Shown: piece by piece, positions 34,125 through 43,149 of the stretch
Position numbering within the stretch: the first letter of the stretch is position 1
Layout: each line of letters starts with the position of its first letter
Origin: Haloglomus salinum
GTDB taxonomy: Archaea > Halobacteriota > Halobacteria > Halobacteriales > Haloarculaceae
NCBI RefSeq assembly: GCF_024298825.1
Contig: NZ_CP101153.1
Coordinates: 2,914,001 to 2,978,000, forward strand
Direction: 5' to 3'
Length of the DNA stretch: 64,000 bases
Program-made: the position numbers and the translations under genes
Notes under the pieces: model-generated
The model's input: the letters and a program-made list of their open reading frames with translations, nothing else
Database searches by the model: none
Told to the model about the DNA's origin: nothing

Positions 34125-35138
34125 ATGAAACTCCGGAACGCCCTGCTGGGGGCCGCTGGTGCCGTCGGTGCCGTCGCTGGCGGGAACGCGCTCCTCCGTG
34201 GCGACGCCGAGGACCTCGAACCGCCACTCGGCCGGCCGCTCGCGACCTACCGCTGGCGCGGCTTCGATATCGCCTACACCGAGGCCGGCGACCCGGCCGA
34301 CCCGACACTCGTCCTGCTGCACGGGGTCAACGCGGCCGGCTCCAGCCACGAGTTCCGCTACGTCGTCGACGACCTCGCCGAGGACCACCACGTCCTCGCG
34401 CCGGACCTGCCCGGATTCGGCCACTCCGACCGGCCGCCGCTGCTGTACTCCGCGACGCTGTACGTCACCTTCGTCGCGGACTTCCTCCGGGACGTGGCCG
34501 AGGGGACGGTCGGCGGGGACGAGGCGGCCCCCCACGACGAGCCGGAGCCGCCAGCGGTCGTCGCGTCCTCGCTCGTCGGCGCGTACACGGCCGCCGCCGT
34601 CGCCGAGAAGGGCGCGCCTGCCCGGCAACTGTTCCTCGTCTCTCCGACCACGACGGCGTTCCCGGGGCGCTCGCCGGCCATCCGGTCGCTGCTGCGCGCG
34701 CCGCTGGTCGGCGAGGCGGTCCACAACCTCATCAGCTCCGAGGCGTCCATCCGCTACTTCCTCGGTGACCACGGGTTCTCCTCGTCGGCCGCGGTCCCGG
34801 AGGAGTGGGTCGCGTACGACTACGCGACCACGCACGTCCCGGGCGCCCGCTACGCGCCGGCGTCGTTCCTGAGCGGCTTCCTCAATCTCGACGCCGACCT
34901 CGGGGCACTGCTGGGCGACATCCGCGAGTCGGGCACGCCCATCACGGTCTGCTGGGGCGGCGCCTCGGAGGTCACACCCCTCTCACAGGGTCGCGAACTG
35001 GCACGGACAGCCGACGTGAAACTGGTCGTGCTGGAGGCCGCCGACCTGCTCCCGCACGGGGAGTTCCCCGAGGCCTTCCTCTCGGTGCTCCGCGGTGAAC
35101 TGAGGGACGGGGGCCGGACGGTCGACGCGAGCGTCTGA
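34125..35138 (+). CDS. alpha/beta hydrolase
   Basis: A 337-residue alpha/beta hydrolase fold protein. The first 25 residues are a hydrophobic segment that could anchor it ([18 protein letters not shown]). The core begins [21 protein letters not shown] (oxyanion HG motif) and [15 protein letters not shown]. The nucleophile elbow is [12 protein letters not shown], where the family GxSxG reads AxSxxG, so activity is plausible but not certain. The acid and base positions are [14 protein letters not shown] and [11 protein letters not shown] with a His. A 16-residue acidic loop [16 protein letters not shown] lies in the cap. Substrate is unknown. Confidence 0.85.
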   Translation: MKLRNALLGAAGAVGAVAGGNALLRGDAEDLEPPLGRPLATYRWRGFDIAYTEAGDPADPTLVLLHGVNAAGSSHEFRYVVDDLAEDHHVLAPDLPGFGHSDRPPLLYSATLYVTFVADFLRDVAEGTVGGDEAAPHDEPEPPAVVASSLVGAYTAAAVAEKGAPARQLFLVSPTTTAFPGRSPAIRSLLRAPLVGEAVHNLISSEASIRYFLGDHGFSSSAAVPEEWVAYDYATTHVPGARYAPASFLSGFLNLDADLGALLGDIRESGTPITVCWGGASEVTPLSQGRELARTADVKLVVLEAADLLPHGEFPEAFLSVLRGELRDGGRTVDASV

Positions 35139-35184
35139 GCGTGGCCCCGGGGCGCCTCGCCCCGACGTGTCGCCGTTCCTCCGT

Positions 35185-36462
35185 TCAGTCGGAGCCGGCA
35201 CCGGTGTCGGCCTCCGCCTCCCCCTCCTCGGTGTCGGGGGCGCCCTCGATATCGTCCTGCCCGGATGTCGGCTCGCGCCGTGTGTGGCTCGACATCGCCG
35301 ACGTGGGCCAGACGCCCTCGTCTGTCTCGATCTCGATACGGACGCCGCCCGCCGCGCTGAGTCCGGCGGTGACCGCCCAGTCGTGAGCGGCCGCGATACG
35401 CTCGATGCGACCGAGCCCCCGCTCCCCCGCCACCGGCCGGTCCCCGCTCTCGCCCGGGAATCCCGGCCCGTCGTCCGCGACGAAGAACCCGGGTCGGTCG
35501 CCGAGTGCGCCGACCCGGACGTGGAGGCCGCCCGTGTCGTCACCGTCGCCCGGGTCGCCGGCCGACCCGAGACAGAACCGGAAGGTCTCGGCCAGTAGCC
35601 GCTTCAACAGCGATTCGTCGGCTGGGACGCGGACGCCGGGCTCGGTCGTCAGCCGGCCGCGCGGCTCGCCGTCTGTGGCCTCGCCCCAGGCGTGTTCGGC
35701 GGCCGTGCGGACGTCCACCGGACCCGTCCCGCCCGCGCGCTCGGAATCGCTGGCGAGCCGGAGCAGGTCGGCCACCAGCCGCTCGGTCCGCGAGAGCGCT
35801 GTCACGGTGGCCTCGGTGTGTCGGCCGACCTCGTCCTGGTCGCCGCCGGCCGCCGCTTCGTGTGCGAGCTGTGCGTGCCCCCGCGCGGTCGAGAGCGGCT
35901 CCCGGATGTCGTGGTCTATCATGGCGGCGAAGCCGTCGAGCCGGTCGCTCTCCGAGTCGAGGGCGAGCTCCCGTGCCCGGGCGGTGAGGCCGTCGCTCAT
36001 CCAGCTCGCGAGCGCCGCGACCAGCTCGCGCTCCCAGTCGGCGAACGGGTCCCGTGGGGCCCGCCCGGTGAAACAGCAGGTGCCGTACACGCGGCCGTCG
36101 GCGGTGACGGGCGCGCCGACGTAACAGGAGAACCCGTCGTCGGTGTGGACCGTCCGGTCGGCGGTGCCGGGTGGTCCATCCTCGACGTGTCCGAACGCGA
36201 CCGGCTCACGGTCCGTGACGGGGAGTTCGCAGAACGTCTCCCCGAGCGGTCGGCTGCCGCCGATGGCGGCCGGCGCGTCCCCCGCCGTGGCGACGGCCAG
36301 GACCGTGTGTTCCCCGTCGTCGATGCGGGCGAGCGACCCGTACTCGACGCCGAGCGCCGAGCGCCCCAGTTCTAGCGCCTCGTCGACGCGGTCGACGAAC
36401 GACCCCTCCCGGTCCCGAACGAGCGTGGCGAACTCCCGGAACGCTCGCTCCCGTGACTCCAT
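35185..36462 (-). CDS. GAF-domain histidine kinase, degenerate N-box
   Basis: A 425-residue soluble sensor kinase without membrane helices. Residues about 20-165 are a GAF domain (EYGSLARIDDGEHTVLAVA, FSCYVGAPVTADGRVYGTCCF in part). A HisKA domain around 175-245 has the acceptor MIDHDIREPLSTARGH. The HATPase region has DDGPGFPG intact and GLGRIERIAAAHDW, but the N-box reads LLKRLLAETFRFCL where an Asn-Ala pair is expected. The C-terminal tail is acidic and disordered. It likely senses a small molecule or redox signal; ATP binding may be weak. The ATG at 36462 is used rather than an in-frame TTG nine bases upstream. Confidence 0.85.
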   Translation of the reverse strand: MESRERAFREFATLVRDREGSFVDRVDEALELGRSALGVEYGSLARIDDGEHTVLAVATAGDAPAAIGGSRPLGETFCELPVTDREPVAFGHVEDGPPGTADRTVHTDDGFSCYVGAPVTADGRVYGTCCFTGRAPRDPFADWERELVAALASWMSDGLTARARELALDSESDRLDGFAAMIDHDIREPLSTARGHAQLAHEAAAGGDQDEVGRHTEATVTALSRTERLVADLLRLASDSERAGGTGPVDVRTAAEHAWGEATDGEPRGRLTTEPGVRVPADESLLKRLLAETFRFCLGSAGDPGDGDDTGGLHVRVGALGDRPGFFVADDGPGFPGESGDRPVAGERGLGRIERIAAAHDWAVTAGLSAAGGVRIEIETDEGVWPTSAMSSHTRREPTSGQDDIEGAPDTEEGEAEADTGAGSD

Positions 36463-36564
36463 ACCCGGCAACGGGGTCGACCGAGGAAAAACCCCGCGAC
36501 CGGTTCGAGCGTCGCAATCCGGTCGATGCGGCCGCCGCCGCTCGACATCCGGCCATCCACGCCG

Positions 36565-37173
36565 TTACAGGCCGACCGGGCAGCCCCGTATCTCCCCGCC
36601 ACGCATCCCGTCCGCCAGCCAGAATATCGACAGCAGGACCGCCACGAGCCCGAGAATCGCGAACTCCAGCCCGTCGAGCGGCAGGATGGTCAGCGACCCG
36701 ATGCCGAGCAGGGCGAGCAGGCCCGCCAGCACGGCCGACCCGCAGGCCGCACAGCCCGCGCCGAGTGTCCCGAGGACGACCCCGACGAGGCCGCTCCCGC
36801 TCGCGGCCGAGAGGTCGTGCTCGCGGACGTGGTAGACCGCCATGGACACGTCGACGCCGACCAGCGCGGCCACGACGAGCAACAGGACGCCCTGCACGAC
36901 GCCGAATCCCGGGCCGAGGAAGGGGTAGAGCCCCACGAGCAGGGTCAGCCGGTCGGCCAGCGGGATGCCGGGCGAGAGTGCGAAGCCGACGAGCGGGAGG
37001 TTGAGCGAGAAGACGAACAACGAGAGCGCGACGACCGCACCCACCAGCGCGAGGGCGGCGTATGCGGGCCCGCCAAGGACGAGCCGCGCGGTCCGGGCCA
37101 TCAGCCGCCAGTCGTCGCTTCGGGTCGGCAGTCGAGGGAGCGAGCGCCGGACCGCGAACGAGCGTCCCGCCAT
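36565..37173 (-). CDS. five- or six-helix membrane protein with a CxxC motif, paired with DsbA-like lipoprotein
   Basis: A 202-residue integral membrane protein with hydrophobic segments at about 28-52, 60-78, 82-106, 125-150 and 155-190. A Cys-x-x-Cys pair lies in GTLGAGCAACGSAVLAGLL (about residues 138-156), inside or near a membrane helix. Its ATG at 37173 overlaps the stop of the upstream thioredoxin-fold lipoprotein by one base. Together they look like a membrane oxidoreductase (DsbB- or VKOR-like in role but not in sequence) with its extracellular partner. I do not recognise the family by name. Confidence 0.75.
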   Translation of the reverse strand: MAGRSFAVRRSLPRLPTRSDDWRLMARTARLVLGGPAYAALALVGAVVALSLFVFSLNLPLVGFALSPGIPLADRLTLLVGLYPFLGPGFGVVQGVLLLVVAALVGVDVSMAVYHVREHDLSAASGSGLVGVVLGTLGAGCAACGSAVLAGLLALLGIGSLTILPLDGLEFAILGLVAVLLSIFWLADGMRGGEIRGCPVGL

Positions 37174-37910
37174 CAGAACCCCAGCGCCGTGGCGAAGACG
37201 TCGTAGCTCTGTGCGCCCCTGATAACCGTCCGGAACTCGCCCTCCCGGAACAGGAAGAACGTGGGCGTCGCGCTGACGCCCGCCTCGTTCCCCGCCGCGA
37301 GGTCGGCCTGCACGGCCGCATCGTGACGCTTCTCGCGGGCGGCCGCCACGACGGCCCCCGCATCCAGGTCGGTCTCGCTTGCGAGGTAGGCCTCCGTCTC
37401 CGCGAGTACGTCGCCCGACGCGAACCGCTCGCGCTCAGTGTAGTACGCGTCCTTCAGTCCCCAGAACGCCGGCGCGTCGCGGTCCTGCCCGGCCTCGAGC
37501 GCGAACGCGTACGTCGACTCCAGCGCCTGTGTCGCCGGTTTGCCCCACTGATACGTGATGGGCATCACCCGGTAGACGAAGCTGACCTGCCCGCTCGCGA
37601 CCAGTTCGGACTCCAGTCTCGGCCACGTGTTCTTCTCGAACCGCTGGCAGACGGTACAGGACGGGTCCTCGAAGCCCACCACGAGACCCGGTGCCTCGCC
37701 GGGAGATGGGCCGACCACCGGCTCCGCGTCCAGTCCCGTCAGGGCGACGTGGTCGGGGAGGTCCCACGGCGTCCCGGTGCCGGTCGTCGAGGCTCCGTCC
37801 CCGGTGCCCGACCCATTACCTCCCGGGGCGCCACCACCGTCGCCGGTACAGCCCGCCAGCCCCGTCGCCCCGGCAGCACCCAGCGCGCCGAGGAGCTGTC
37901 GTCGTCGCAT
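37173..37910 (-). CDS. DsbA-like thioredoxin-fold lipoprotein with Tat-type lipobox
   Basis: A 245-residue exported oxidoreductase. The N terminus MRRRQLLGALGAAGATGLAGC is a twin-arginine-like signal with a lipobox (Cys at about 21). A Gly/Thr spacer follows to about residue 47. The thioredoxin-like domain at about 68-240 has PSCTVCQRFEKNTW with the active CxxC, and a cis-proline segment VSATPTFFLF near 220, as in DsbA/DsbG-type proteins (family Thioredoxin_4). It faces the outside, lipid-anchored, and probably makes or isomerises disulfides; the CxxC membrane protein encoded one base downstream is its likely partner. Confidence 0.9.
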   Translation of the reverse strand: MRRRQLLGALGAAGATGLAGCTGDGGGAPGGNGSGTGDGASTTGTGTPWDLPDHVALTGLDAEPVVGPSPGEAPGLVVGFEDPSCTVCQRFEKNTWPRLESELVASGQVSFVYRVMPITYQWGKPATQALESTYAFALEAGQDRDAPAFWGLKDAYYTERERFASGDVLAETEAYLASETDLDAGAVVAAAREKRHDAAVQADLAAGNEAGVSATPTFFLFREGEFRTVIRGAQSYDVFATALGF

Positions 37911-38040
37911 ACACCGTGGAGGGCCCGGGGACTCAAACCGGTTCGGCGGTGGGGCGGCCGTCGCGAACGACCGCGGGCGGGGACGGCACCGTGCGCGACG
38001 CGCGGGGAGGGCGGACACGCGTCGGACGGACCCGCCGGGC

Positions 38041-38047
38041 TTTATAA
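38041..38047 (+). promoter_or_regulatory. TATA box TTTATAA of the RDD-protein gene
   Basis: TTTATAA lies 24 bases ahead of the ATG at 38071, so the transcript is leaderless and the start at 38071 is favoured. An ATG at 38047 overlaps this box and cannot be the start. Confidence 0.7.
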
Positions 38048-38070
38048 TGGGGCGTCACGCACGGCGCGTC

Positions 38071-38511
38071 ATGGAGCTGTTCGAGCGACCGAAACCGCAG
38101 ATGGGAACGCAGGACGACGTGGTGTTACGCCGCGTCGGCGCGTTCGTCGTCGACGCCATCCTCGTCGCTATCGTCGGGGGGCTGGTGGCGGGGGCGTTCA
38201 GTCTCCCTCCCGAACTCGGAGGCAGCCTGACCGGGCTGTTGCTCCTCCTCTACTTCTTCGTGTTCGAAGGGACGTACGGGAAGACGGTGGGGAAACACGT
38301 CTTCGAACTGGTCGTCGTCACCGAACGAGGCGACCCGTGTGACTACACCGACGCCGGTATCCGGACGGTGCTCCGTATCGTCGACGTGCTGCCGGTGTTC
38401 TACATCGTCGGCCTCGTCGCCATCTACCTCACGGATGACAAACAGCGGCTCGGTGACCTGGCGGCCGATACGGTCGTCGTCCGGGCTGCCGACCGGGGCG
38501 AGCGGTTGTAG
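38071..38511 (+). CDS. RDD family membrane protein
   Basis: A 146-residue membrane protein of the RDD family. The first helix carries RRVGAFVVDAILVAIVGGLVA (Arg and Asp of the RDD name: RR ... D near residues 20-30), the second is SLTGLLLLLYFFVFEGTYGKTVGKHVFEL (in part YFFVFEGTYGKTVGKHVF), and the third near 105-125 is VDVLPVFYIVGLVAIYLT with the terminal DDKQRLGDLAADTVVV, all typical. Family roles include sodium/proton exchange and membrane insertion effects; none is proven for archaea. Start is fixed by the TATA box. Confidence 0.9.
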   Translation: MELFERPKPQMGTQDDVVLRRVGAFVVDAILVAIVGGLVAGAFSLPPELGGSLTGLLLLLYFFVFEGTYGKTVGKHVFELVVVTERGDPCDYTDAGIRTVLRIVDVLPVFYIVGLVAIYLTDDKQRLGDLAADTVVVRAADRGERL

Positions 38512-38545
38512 CGGGGTATTTTCACGGACTGATAACACCCCGTCT

Positions 38546-38553
38546 CTTTTTAC
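38546..38553 (+). promoter_or_regulatory. TTTTTACG element before a histidine kinase gene
   Basis: A T-rich element ends 25 bases before the ATG at 38578, the normal place for a TATA box. It also follows an imperfect inverted repeat GGGGT (38513-38517) / ACCCC (38537-38541) and could terminate the RDD transcript. Both uses are possible. Confidence 0.45.
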
Positions 38554-38577
38554 GCGCGCGATTTCCTATCTCAGACG

Positions 38578-39591
38578 ATGAAAGGCCTCCGGCGACTCGG
38601 GAGCGCTACGGTCCTGACAGGGCTGGGTGTGGCCGGACTGTTCGTCGTCTGGAGTGCCTACGACCCGACAGAGAGCCGACTCGCCATCACGCTCGGAACG
38701 GTCCTTCCGTCCTTCCTCGCCATCGCGCTCGTGGGCGCCGGTCTCTGGGTGCTGTTGACGGACGAACTCGACGAGCGGACCGCGACGCGGATGCTGGAGT
38801 GGAGTGGAGCCGGGATGGCCGGCATCGGCACGCTCGGCGGACTGGCACTGTTCCTCCAGCGCGAGGGGTACGTCATCGACCAGCCGGTGTTCGTGCTGAC
38901 GAGCACCGTCGTCTGCGGGGCGCTGGCCGGCTTCGGAATCGGGTTCTACGAGGTCTGGACCGAGCAACAGCGAGAGGAACTGGAGCGCGAGCGCGAGAAG
39001 CTGGACCATCTCAACCGGCTGCTCCGACACCACCTCCTCAACGGGATGAACATCCTGCTGGCGAAGGTCGAACTCGCGCGCGACCGGACCGACGACCCGC
39101 AGGTCGGTGACGACCTCAGGGACGCACGCCTCCGGGGCGAGGAGATCGTCACGCTGGTCGAACAGGTGAGCACCATCGCGGGCCCCGACAACGAGCCACC
39201 CAGCGAGATCGACCTCCCGCGGCTGCTCCGGGCCGAGGCCGAACAGCTCCGGGCCACCCACGCCGACGCCGCTGTCTCGGTGGCCGAACCGCTCCCCGAC
39301 GTGACCGTCCGCTCCTCGCCCGCGCTCGGTGAGGCCGTCAACGCCCTGCTGCAGGACGCGCTCGCGGCCAGCGGGCGGGCCACACTCTCCGCGGCACTCG
39401 ACGGTGACGGCGTCGTCGTCAACGTCACTGTCCCCGGGCAGACGACGCCCGACGGTGGTGACCAGCTACTCGGCGGGGTCGGCAGCGACGTGGGGCTCTC
39501 GGTCGCGGACGTGCTCGTCGAGCGCGCCGGCGGTGAACTGGAATCCGGGGCAGCCGACGGGTCGGTCAGTATCTACATCGAGACCATCTGA
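38578..39591 (+). CDS. membrane histidine kinase with degenerate ATPase domain
   Basis: A 337-residue sensor-kinase-like protein. Four hydrophobic segments lie at about 8-28, 36-60, 74-98 and 102-122. A coiled coil (EQQREELEREREKLDHLNRLL) leads into HisKA with LLRHHLLNGMNILLAK, which keeps a candidate acceptor His. The ATPase region, from about 205, is poor: in place of NLLxNA it has NALLQDALAAS, DNGPG is not present (VNVTVPGQTTPDG), and the last motif reads GSDVGLSVADVLVERAGG. It therefore may bind ATP weakly or not at all, and may act as a partner of another kinase. Start is supported by the T-rich box upstream. Confidence 0.8.
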   Translation: MKGLRRLGSATVLTGLGVAGLFVVWSAYDPTESRLAITLGTVLPSFLAIALVGAGLWVLLTDELDERTATRMLEWSGAGMAGIGTLGGLALFLQREGYVIDQPVFVLTSTVVCGALAGFGIGFYEVWTEQQREELEREREKLDHLNRLLRHHLLNGMNILLAKVELARDRTDDPQVGDDLRDARLRGEEIVTLVEQVSTIAGPDNEPPSEIDLPRLLRAEAEQLRATHADAAVSVAEPLPDVTVRSSPALGEAVNALLQDALAASGRATLSAALDGDGVVVNVTVPGQTTPDGGDQLLGGVGSDVGLSVADVLVERAGGELESGAADGSVSIYIETI

Positions 39592-39706
39592 GCCCGCCTG
39601 CTGCCTGCCGCCCGCATGACCGACACCGATTAGTCACTCTCGGCGCACCTGCCGGTATGAGACGCCGTATCACGACTCCGCAGCGACACCGACGGGGGGC
39701 GGCCTG

Positions 39707-41389
39707 ATGGCGACGGACGTACCCGGCGAGTCCACGGCGGCGAGCGACGACGCACCGCCCGAGGACGCGGTGGCGGCCGGGGGCGCGGTGGAGGCGCCCG
39801 AGGAGGCCGACCCCGATCGCCGCCCGTTCGTCGAGACCGCAGCCGAGTGGGCAGCGGGGCTCCGATTCGGTCGTATCCCGGCTCCGGTCCGGCGGGCCGC
39901 GGCCGCGCAGTTGACCAGTACCGTCGGCGCGGCGGTCTGGACGCTCGACCATCCCATCGGCGACCACGTCCTCGACACCGTCCGGGCGGAGTTCCCGGCC
40001 GACGAGGGCGCAACCGCGACCCTGCCCGGTGCGGGGCCGATGCCCGTCCGGGGGGCGTGTTACGGCGCGGCCGCGCTCGCGATGGCGATGGACTTCGACG
40101 ACACCGTCCTCGGGGGGCATACCGGCCACAGCGCCGCGCTCGTCCCGTACCTGTTCGCGGAGACCCACGTCGACGACCTCGAGTACCCCGGGCGGCGCGC
40201 GCTCCGGGCCCACGTCGCGGCCAACGAGATCGCCGCGCGGGTCGCCAGCGCGGCCGCTGTCGGCCCGTTCCGGGGCCAGCAGACCGCCTACGTCCACAGC
40301 GTCGGCGCCGCCGTCGCGCGCGGCGTGGTGGAGGGCGACGACGCGGAGACGCTGGCCGATGCCATCGCCATCGCGCTGGGCCAACCGCCCTGGCCGCTCG
40401 TCCCGGACTTCCTCGGGTCGGATGCGAAGGTGCTCTCGGCGGCCGAACCGACGCTCGCGGGGCTGTCGGCCGTCTCAGCCGCGCGGAACGGTCTGACCGG
40501 GAACACCGACATCCTGGAGGCCGAGGACGGCTTCCTCGAGGAGTTCTCGGACCTGCCGCTCCCGGAGTTCCTCGGGGGGCTGGGCGAGCGCTGGCACACC
40601 CGCGCCGTGACGGTGAAGCCGTACCCCGGCTGTGCGTACGTGACGGCACCCGTCCACGCCGCGTTGCAGGTCAGGAGAGAGGTCCGCGAGGCCGTCGCTC
40701 CGGAGACCGACCACGCGGAGATCACCGGTGTCCGCGTCGACGGCTCCCTGTTCAGCCACGAGGTCGACCAGCTCGCGACCCGGTACACCGACCGGACCGA
40801 GAGCCCGCTCGCGTCGCTCAACTTCTCCATCCCGTACAACGTGGCCGTGGCGCTCCGTGACGGGGAACACACGCCGCGGCAGTTGCGCCCGGAGCGCGTC
40901 GGCGACGAGGCCGTCTGGGAACTGGCCGACCGTGTCCACATCGAACACGACCCCGAGTTCACGATGCGGGCGCTCCGGTCGGAGGTGCCGCTGGGCGCGA
41001 TGCTCCGACGGGTCGGCTGGAAGGTCATCCCGTACTCGGCGAAGAGCGTCGGGCCCGTGACCGCACTGAAGAACCTCCCGACGCTGCTCCGGTTCGTCCG
41101 GAAGCGCCCGCTCCCCGACGACCTCTCGGGGGCGGACAAGGCGATGGGCGCGCGGGTCACCGTCCGGCTCGCGGACGGCCGCGAGTTCAGCGAGACGTGC
41201 GAACACCCGCCCGGGTTCGCGGGTCGGGCGCTCGACGAGACCCGCGCCATCGCCCGCCGGAAGCTCTCCGACGCGATGGAAGCGCGGGGCACCGACCGCG
41301 ACGATGCCGAGCGCGTCGCCCGCGAGGTGCGCGACGTGACCGAGACCGACGCCACGCTGGCGGACGTGGACGCGGTGCTGGGACCATGA
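39707..41389 (+). CDS. MmgE/PrpD family protein
   Basis: A 560-residue protein of the MmgE/PrpD family (2-methylcitrate dehydratase, iminodisuccinate epimerase, aconitate decarboxylase fold). The conserved N-terminal part DTVLGGHTGHSAALVPYLFAE (in part DFDDTVLGGHTGHSAALVP), the AYVHSVGAAVARGV stretch and VKPYPGCAYVTAPVHAAL identify it. Residues 1-45 are acidic and disordered; total length is greater than the usual 450-480 because of extra segments near 440-480. 2-methylcitrate processing would fit propionate metabolism, but no citrate synthase partner is here. The lipid-kinase-like gene overlaps it by four bases. Confidence 0.88.
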   Translation: MATDVPGESTAASDDAPPEDAVAAGGAVEAPEEADPDRRPFVETAAEWAAGLRFGRIPAPVRRAAAAQLTSTVGAAVWTLDHPIGDHVLDTVRAEFPADEGATATLPGAGPMPVRGACYGAAALAMAMDFDDTVLGGHTGHSAALVPYLFAETHVDDLEYPGRRALRAHVAANEIAARVASAAAVGPFRGQQTAYVHSVGAAVARGVVEGDDAETLADAIAIALGQPPWPLVPDFLGSDAKVLSAAEPTLAGLSAVSAARNGLTGNTDILEAEDGFLEEFSDLPLPEFLGGLGERWHTRAVTVKPYPGCAYVTAPVHAALQVRREVREAVAPETDHAEITGVRVDGSLFSHEVDQLATRYTDRTESPLASLNFSIPYNVAVALRDGEHTPRQLRPERVGDEAVWELADRVHIEHDPEFTMRALRSEVPLGAMLRRVGWKVIPYSAKSVGPVTALKNLPTLLRFVRKRPLPDDLSGADKAMGARVTVRLADGREFSETCEHPPGFAGRALDETRAIARRKLSDAMEARGTDRDDAERVAREVRDVTETDATLADVDAVLGP

Positions 41390-42414
41390 GCGACGACGCC
41401 GACGCTGACGCGGGTGCCGACACCGACGCGGTCGCCCGGGCGGGTGCGACCCCGACCCTCCCCGAGCGCGTCGGGGCGGTCGTCAACCCGACCGCCGGCG
41501 ACGGGGAGGGCCGGCGGCTCGCGCGGACCTTCGCCGCGCGCTACGGCGACACGGTCGCGCGCGAGGTGACGCAGGGTCCCGGCGACGTGCCCCGGGCGAC
41601 GCGGGCACTCGCGGGCGACGTGGACTTGCTCGTCAGCGTCGGCGGCGACGGCACGCTCCGGGAAGTCGCGAGCGCGCTGTACGCGTGGAGCGAGGAGACG
41701 GGCGGGGACCCGCCGCCGCTGTTCGTCGTCCCGGCGGGCCGGGGCAACAGCGTCTACCGGCACCTGTACGGCGACACGGACTGGCGCGAACTCGCCGCGC
41801 GGCTGGGCGAGGGCGTCGTGGGGCGGCCGCTCGAACTGACGGCCGTGGAGACGGAGCCGCCGACCGAGGCCCGGTACTCCGTGCTGGGCGTGACGGTCGG
41901 GCTGTTCCGGCACGCGCTGGACGGTGCCGAGCGGTTCCGTGCGCTCCCGGGACCGCTGGCGTACCTTCTCGGGACGGCGACGGCGACGCTGTTCGCCGAC
42001 CCCGTCGCGGTCCGGGTGGGCCGCGCCGACGAGCGCCTGTTCGCGGGCGAGGCCCGCCTCGTCGCCGTCGGTGGCGGGCGCTACCGCGGCGGCACGACGC
42101 GCCTGTTGCCTGACTCGCGCCCGGGCGATGGCCGACTCCACGCGCTCGTTCTCGAACCCGTGGGCGGGCGTGAGGCGCTCGCCATCGCGCGGGCGGCCCG
42201 GAACGGCGACCATCTCGACCACTCCGCGGTCCACCACTTCACCGGCGGGACGTTCGACGTGCGGGCGGGCGCCGGCACCGGCGCGGCGAGCGGGACGCTC
42301 CCGGCCGAGATCGACGGGACGCCGCTGCCGGACCTGACCGACCTCCACTGCGAGGTGGTCCCGGAGGCGCTGTCGGTGGCCTACCCCGCCGCCGTGGCGC
42401 AGGGAGGCCGGTAG
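41386..42414 (+). CDS. diacylglycerol/sphingosine kinase-like (DAGKc) protein
   Basis: A 342-residue protein with a DAGK catalytic domain. The nucleotide loop is VSVGGDGTLREVASAL (GGDGT) at about residues 84-99 and the following PAGRGNSVYRH matches GTGNDFAR-type loops. The N-terminal strand is VGAVVNPTAGDGEGRRL and the C-terminal domain carries the beta sandwich ending. It should phosphorylate a lipid or isoprenoid alcohol. The ATG at 41386 overlaps the stop of the MmgE/PrpD gene (ATGA), so both are translated together. The N-terminal 25 residues are an acidic Asp/Ala tract. Confidence 0.87.
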   Translation: MSDDADADAGADTDAVARAGATPTLPERVGAVVNPTAGDGEGRRLARTFAARYGDTVAREVTQGPGDVPRATRALAGDVDLLVSVGGDGTLREVASALYAWSEETGGDPPPLFVVPAGRGNSVYRHLYGDTDWRELAARLGEGVVGRPLELTAVETEPPTEARYSVLGVTVGLFRHALDGAERFRALPGPLAYLLGTATATLFADPVAVRVGRADERLFAGEARLVAVGGGRYRGGTTRLLPDSRPGDGRLHALVLEPVGGREALAIARAARNGDHLDHSAVHHFTGGTFDVRAGAGTGAASGTLPAEIDGTPLPDLTDLHCEVVPEALSVAYPAAVAQGGR

Positions 42415-43149
42415 CTACTCCTCGCCGTCGGTGTCGCCGGGCGGCCCGACCGCCACGTCCGCGCCGGAGATGCTGGTCTCGACGTGGGCCCCCTCGCCCG
42501 CTTCGAGACCGCGTTTGACGCCCGCAACCAGTTCGGAGACCTGTTCGGCGTCGAGGTCGACGGAGAGTTCGAGGCCGACACGGACCGTCTCGTCGGCCGT
42601 TCCACCTGCGTCGGTTCCCGGCCCCCCACCACCGCTCCCCGGGTCGACCCGACCGGGCAGGTAGCGCCCGTCGTCGGTCCGGTCGAGCGCGCCCGCCCAC
42701 GTCCACACGTCGACGAGAGTCCGGAGTCCGACGCGGTCGCGCGAGGCGTCGAGGTCGGCGTCCGCGAACGACGCCAGCCGCGGGAGGAGGTCGTCCTCAC
42801 CGAGCGGGTCGCCACGCAGGAGGTCCCGGGCGCGGACCGTGAGCGGCCAGGCCGCGAGCAGCCCGTACGCGCGCTCACGGGCGAGGTCGCCCTCGCCGTC
42901 GGCGAGGGCGGCCGCAAGCGGCGTCCCGCGCTCCGTGAGACGGTGCTGCTGGTCGTCGGCCGGCTCCAGCGCACCGATGGCCTCGAAGAAGCGCGTCTGC
43001 CGAGCGGTCGCGTCCGGGTGCCCGGTCCGTTCGGCGACGGTGCCGGTGTGGACCGGCGCCTCGGCGGCGCCAGCCTCGTACCAGCCCGCGAGGATTTCCA
43101 GGAGGGTGTCACGGCCCACCCCCCGCGGAATCGGGTCGTCGTCGCTCAT
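42415..43149 (-). CDS. haloarchaeal winged-helix-like protein, hypothetical
   Basis: A 244-residue acidic protein. The first 75 residues look like a winged helix (TLLEILAGWYEAGA ... TVAERTGHPDATARQTRFFEAIGALEPADD ... RLTERGTPLAAAL), with HTH spacing typical of haloarchaeal regulators. The middle (about 80-160) is helical, and the last part is an acidic, Gly-rich linker with a terminal beta-like segment VRVGLELSVDLDAEQVSELVAGVKRG (in part). The gene ends directly against the stop of the convergent lipid-kinase gene. No DNA target or ligand is known. Confidence 0.7.
   Translation of the reverse strand: MSDDDPIPRGVGRDTLLEILAGWYEAGAAEAPVHTGTVAERTGHPDATARQTRFFEAIGALEPADDQQHRLTERGTPLAAALADGEGDLARERAYGLLAAWPLTVRARDLLRGDPLGEDDLLPRLASFADADLDASRDRVGLRTLVDVWTWAGALDRTDDGRYLPGRVDPGSGGGGPGTDAGGTADETVRVGLELSVDLDAEQVSELVAGVKRGLEAGEGAHVETSISGADVAVGPPGDTDGEE

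Noticed and set aside
36490-36530. tRNA-like GGTTCGAGCGTCGCAATCC
   Set aside because: It lacks matching acceptor and anticodon arms; no tRNA could be folded here or elsewhere in the window.
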